From contig JAJFKE010000023.1 of assembly GCA_021773355.1 (NCBI GenBank), positions 248,001 to 312,000 of the forward strand: DNA of 64,000 nt, read 5' to 3'. The translations under genes and the position numbers were made by a program. The notes under the pieces were generated by a model. It made no database searches, was not told the origin of the DNA, and worked only from the letters and a program-made list of their open reading frames with translations. This stretch comes from Gammaproteobacteria bacterium. Its GTDB lineage: Bacteria; Pseudomonadota; Gammaproteobacteria; Pseudomonadales; Pseudohongiellaceae. Positions 62,317-64,000 of this stretch are shown in pieces; the first letter of the stretch is position 1; every line of letters begins with the position of its first letter.

Positions 62317-63537
62317 ATGAAACGTCGTCAATTTATTTCTAAGCTCTCGTCCAGTGCAGCCGCACTGGCTTCTTTCTCGTTACCAGGATTAGCGCTGGGG
62401 CAAAATGAGCGCCCCCTTATTACCGATATTCGAGTGCACCGTATGCGTACGCTGGTTGAAACTGGCATGATGGAGTCAGCCTGGGCACCCGGACGAGCCT
62501 ATATGCGAAGAATTGGTGGCGGGACTGTCACGGAAATCCTTACCGACCAGGGGGTAAGTGGCATTGCTCCAGGCATGAGTCCTGCTGGCATTAATCGAAT
62601 GAAACAGTTACTAGTGGGACAAGACCCCTTCGACAATGAAACCCTGGGACACCAGATGCGTTACACCAATGGTGCCGCCAATAACTGGCGCGACGTTGGC
62701 TGCATTGAAATCGCTCTATGGGACATCGTAGGAAAGGTGGCGGGTCAACCACTTTATAAACTTTGGGGCGCACAGAAAGAAAAAGTACCTGCCTATGCCA
62801 GCATGATTCAACTATCCACTCCCGAAGAACGTGCGGACATGGCGGTCCGACTAAAAGCAGAAGGCTGGCAGGGAATGAAGATTCGTCTGCATCACCTGGA
62901 AATGAAAGAAGACATACGCACCATCGAATTAGTCAGGAAGGCGGTTGGTGATGATTTTACCATCATGACCGATGCCAACCAGGCTCAATCCAGCGGAATC
63001 TGGCAACCCGGTGTGCAATGGGATTTCACTCGTGCCGTGAATACCGCACGAGCACTTAAAGAATTTAACGTTTATTGGTTGGAAGAACCGCTAAGACGCT
63101 ACGACTTCGATGGTCTGGCCGAGCTAAACCGCATGGTGGATATCCCATTAGCTGGCGGTGAAAACAATCAGGGTGTGCAAGAATTTCTTTGGATGATAGA
63201 GAAAGGTGTATACGACATTCTGCAGCCAGAAATTTTGGTCACGGAAGGTGTACAGGGTCTACGTGCGGTAGCCGCCCTGGCGCTGGCGAATCACAGGCAG
63301 CTTATTCCGCACCACGGTGGAGGACAACTGGGCACCATAGCCCAACTGCATATGATTGGTACCTGGCCTCACTGTCCCTGGGTAGAGATATTGAATGATC
63401 CGCCCATTTCCCCCTATAGCAACGGCTTCGCCATCATGGAAAATCCACCCGTGGTGGACGCCGAAGGATTCATGACGATGCCCAGCGGACCCGGTCTGGG
63501 TGTAGAGATAAATCGAGATTTGATTATTGCCGATTGA
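62317..63537 (+). CDS. Enolase-superfamily (mandelate racemase/muconate lactonizing) protein, Tat-like signal
   Basis: The 406-residue protein starts with KRRQFISKLSSSAAALASFS, a twin-Arg-type signal, and has the enolase-superfamily layout: capping domain, then a barrel with GMKIRLHH, metal ligands in IMTDANQAQ, VYWLEEPLRR, and PLAGGENNQG, then LIPHHGGGQ. The metal ligands Asp, Glu and Glu are present. It could be an acid-sugar dehydratase or a racemase; the substrate cannot be read off. Confidence 0.87.
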   Translation: MKRRQFISKLSSSAAALASFSLPGLALGQNERPLITDIRVHRMRTLVETGMMESAWAPGRAYMRRIGGGTVTEILTDQGVSGIAPGMSPAGINRMKQLLVGQDPFDNETLGHQMRYTNGAANNWRDVGCIEIALWDIVGKVAGQPLYKLWGAQKEKVPAYASMIQLSTPEERADMAVRLKAEGWQGMKIRLHHLEMKEDIRTIELVRKAVGDDFTIMTDANQAQSSGIWQPGVQWDFTRAVNTARALKEFNVYWLEEPLRRYDFDGLAELNRMVDIPLAGGENNQGVQEFLWMIEKGVYDILQPEILVTEGVQGLRAVAALALANHRQLIPHHGGGQLGTIAQLHMIGTWPHCPWVEILNDPPISPYSNGFAIMENPPVVDAEGFMTMPSGPGLGVEINRDLIIAD

Positions 63538-63545
63538 GCAGAACA

Positions 63546-63938
63546 CTAGGGCCTAAGTGATTTTACTTTTCGTATCCATTCCTGAATTGGCAGATCATCC
63601 CCTCTTCTCGCCAATTCAATTCCTGCCCAGTATCCAAAGTAGGCAACCAGTATCCAGGCGATGATTCCGTCATCAGTCCAATAGCTGAACCATATGAACG
63701 CGGTTATTACATTGCCCAGCTGATTCATGAGGACATCAATGACAAGAGCTATCAGTCCCTCATTCATTGCAGTACTAAGCATTGACGGATTGAGAATAAG
63801 TCGAAACACATCCACGATTTCGATAACGGCAAAGGTCCATAGCCCTGCAAGTCCATAGAAACCGCTGCCAAACCACATCCACTTATCGTAAACGTAGTTC
63901 GCTTTTCCGCCCTCCTTGTTTTTGAAGGACTTCTTCAT
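63546..63938 (-). CDS. Membrane protein of unknown function (start possibly outside window)
   Basis: A 130-residue protein with two or three hydrophobic segments (WFGSGFYGLAGLWTFAVIEIV; LIALVIDVLMNQLGNVITAF; IIAWILVAYFGYWAGIEL) and a charged N-terminus. The frame stays open upstream of ATG 63938 to the window edge at 64,000, so the true start may lie outside. No family is recognised. It converges with the enolase-superfamily gene, eight bases from its stop. Confidence 0.6.
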   Translation of the reverse strand: MKKSFKNKEGGKANYVYDKWMWFGSGFYGLAGLWTFAVIEIVDVFRLILNPSMLSTAMNEGLIALVIDVLMNQLGNVITAFIWFSYWTDDGIIAWILVAYFGYWAGIELARRGDDLPIQEWIRKVKSLRP

Positions 63939-64000
63939 CTTTTTAACCTGAGCAGAGATAGATTTTCTATCTGCATCTCGGTCTATTTCTCCGCCGCCGT

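Overview
The window reads as a chromosomal segment of a free-living, probably marine or aquatic gammaproteobacterium. Reasons: a Na+-translocating NADH:quinone reductase operon (nqrA-F plus nqrM), two TonB-dependent receptors, an MtrAB-type porin-cytochrome pair, FNR/Anr-like boxes, and intermediate base composition with dense, mostly operonic genes. No rRNA, CRISPR array, prophage or plasmid backbone is visible, so the genus cannot be fixed.

Layout. 0.0-1.0 kb: the 3' end of a universal stress protein gene and decayed gene remnants. 1.0-5.3 kb: a phosphatase-like lipoprotein, then a decaheme cytochrome and its outer-membrane porin behind an FNR-like box. 5.3-13.6 kb: a rearranged stretch in which a glutamate dehydrogenase gene is bracketed by a broken nqrF fragment and a broken mtrB-like tail, followed by a CBS-domain gene, nqrM and nqrF to nqrA on the minus strand; a 264-bp terminal-inverted-repeat element sits exactly between nqrE and nqrF. 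14-16.3 kb: a tandem universal stress protein with a perfect FNR-type box, a selenocysteine tRNA and a DUF547 protein. 16.5-27 kb: ketoacyl-ACP synthase III, DUF3301, a MATE transporter, a glutathione transferase, a TPR lipoprotein, YIP1 protein, a MacAB-like efflux operon and a desaturase. 27-30.5 kb: an ECF sigma / anti-sigma / beta-repeat protein operon. 30.7-37.1 kb: hydrolase, nfeD-stomatin pair, ABA4-like, BRCT protein, TonB receptor.

37.4-41.2 kb holds the most interesting unit: a membrane protein, a thioredoxin-like (CPTC) fusion protein of unknown function, and a gene interrupted by an in-frame UGA that reads as a UGSC-family selenoprotein (Sec95) with a bacterial SECIS-like hairpin just after the UGA, followed by a thiolase. 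The selC gene at 15.3 kb shows that the genome can decode this UGA, provided selA, selB and selD lie elsewhere. 41-48 kb: a secreted protein, VOC protein, arfB and a complete livJHMGF transporter. 48-55.5 kb: S1/P1 nuclease, a fused anthranilate synthase TrpE(G) with a near-leaderless Trp-rich leader peptide and attenuator-like stems, a DUF4329 protein, LysR, a beta-lactamase-family hydrolase and a 2OG-Fe(II) oxygenase. 55.5-64 kb: a palindrome-rich intergenic element, a large TonB receptor, a luciferase-like oxidoreductase, a VOC protein, an enolase-superfamily protein and a membrane protein.

Short non-autonomous elements are scattered through the window. One family (47,975-48,190 and 61,063-61,401) has CTGAGATA-type ends and perfect 9-bp target duplications in both copies. 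Another (8,678-8,941) has TA-flanked ends. They sit at gene ends and even supply or restore stop codons (nqrE, livF). Starts given below were often moved inward from the longest open frame on the basis of ribosome-binding sites and signal peptides. All family assignments are from recognised motifs only; no database search was run.
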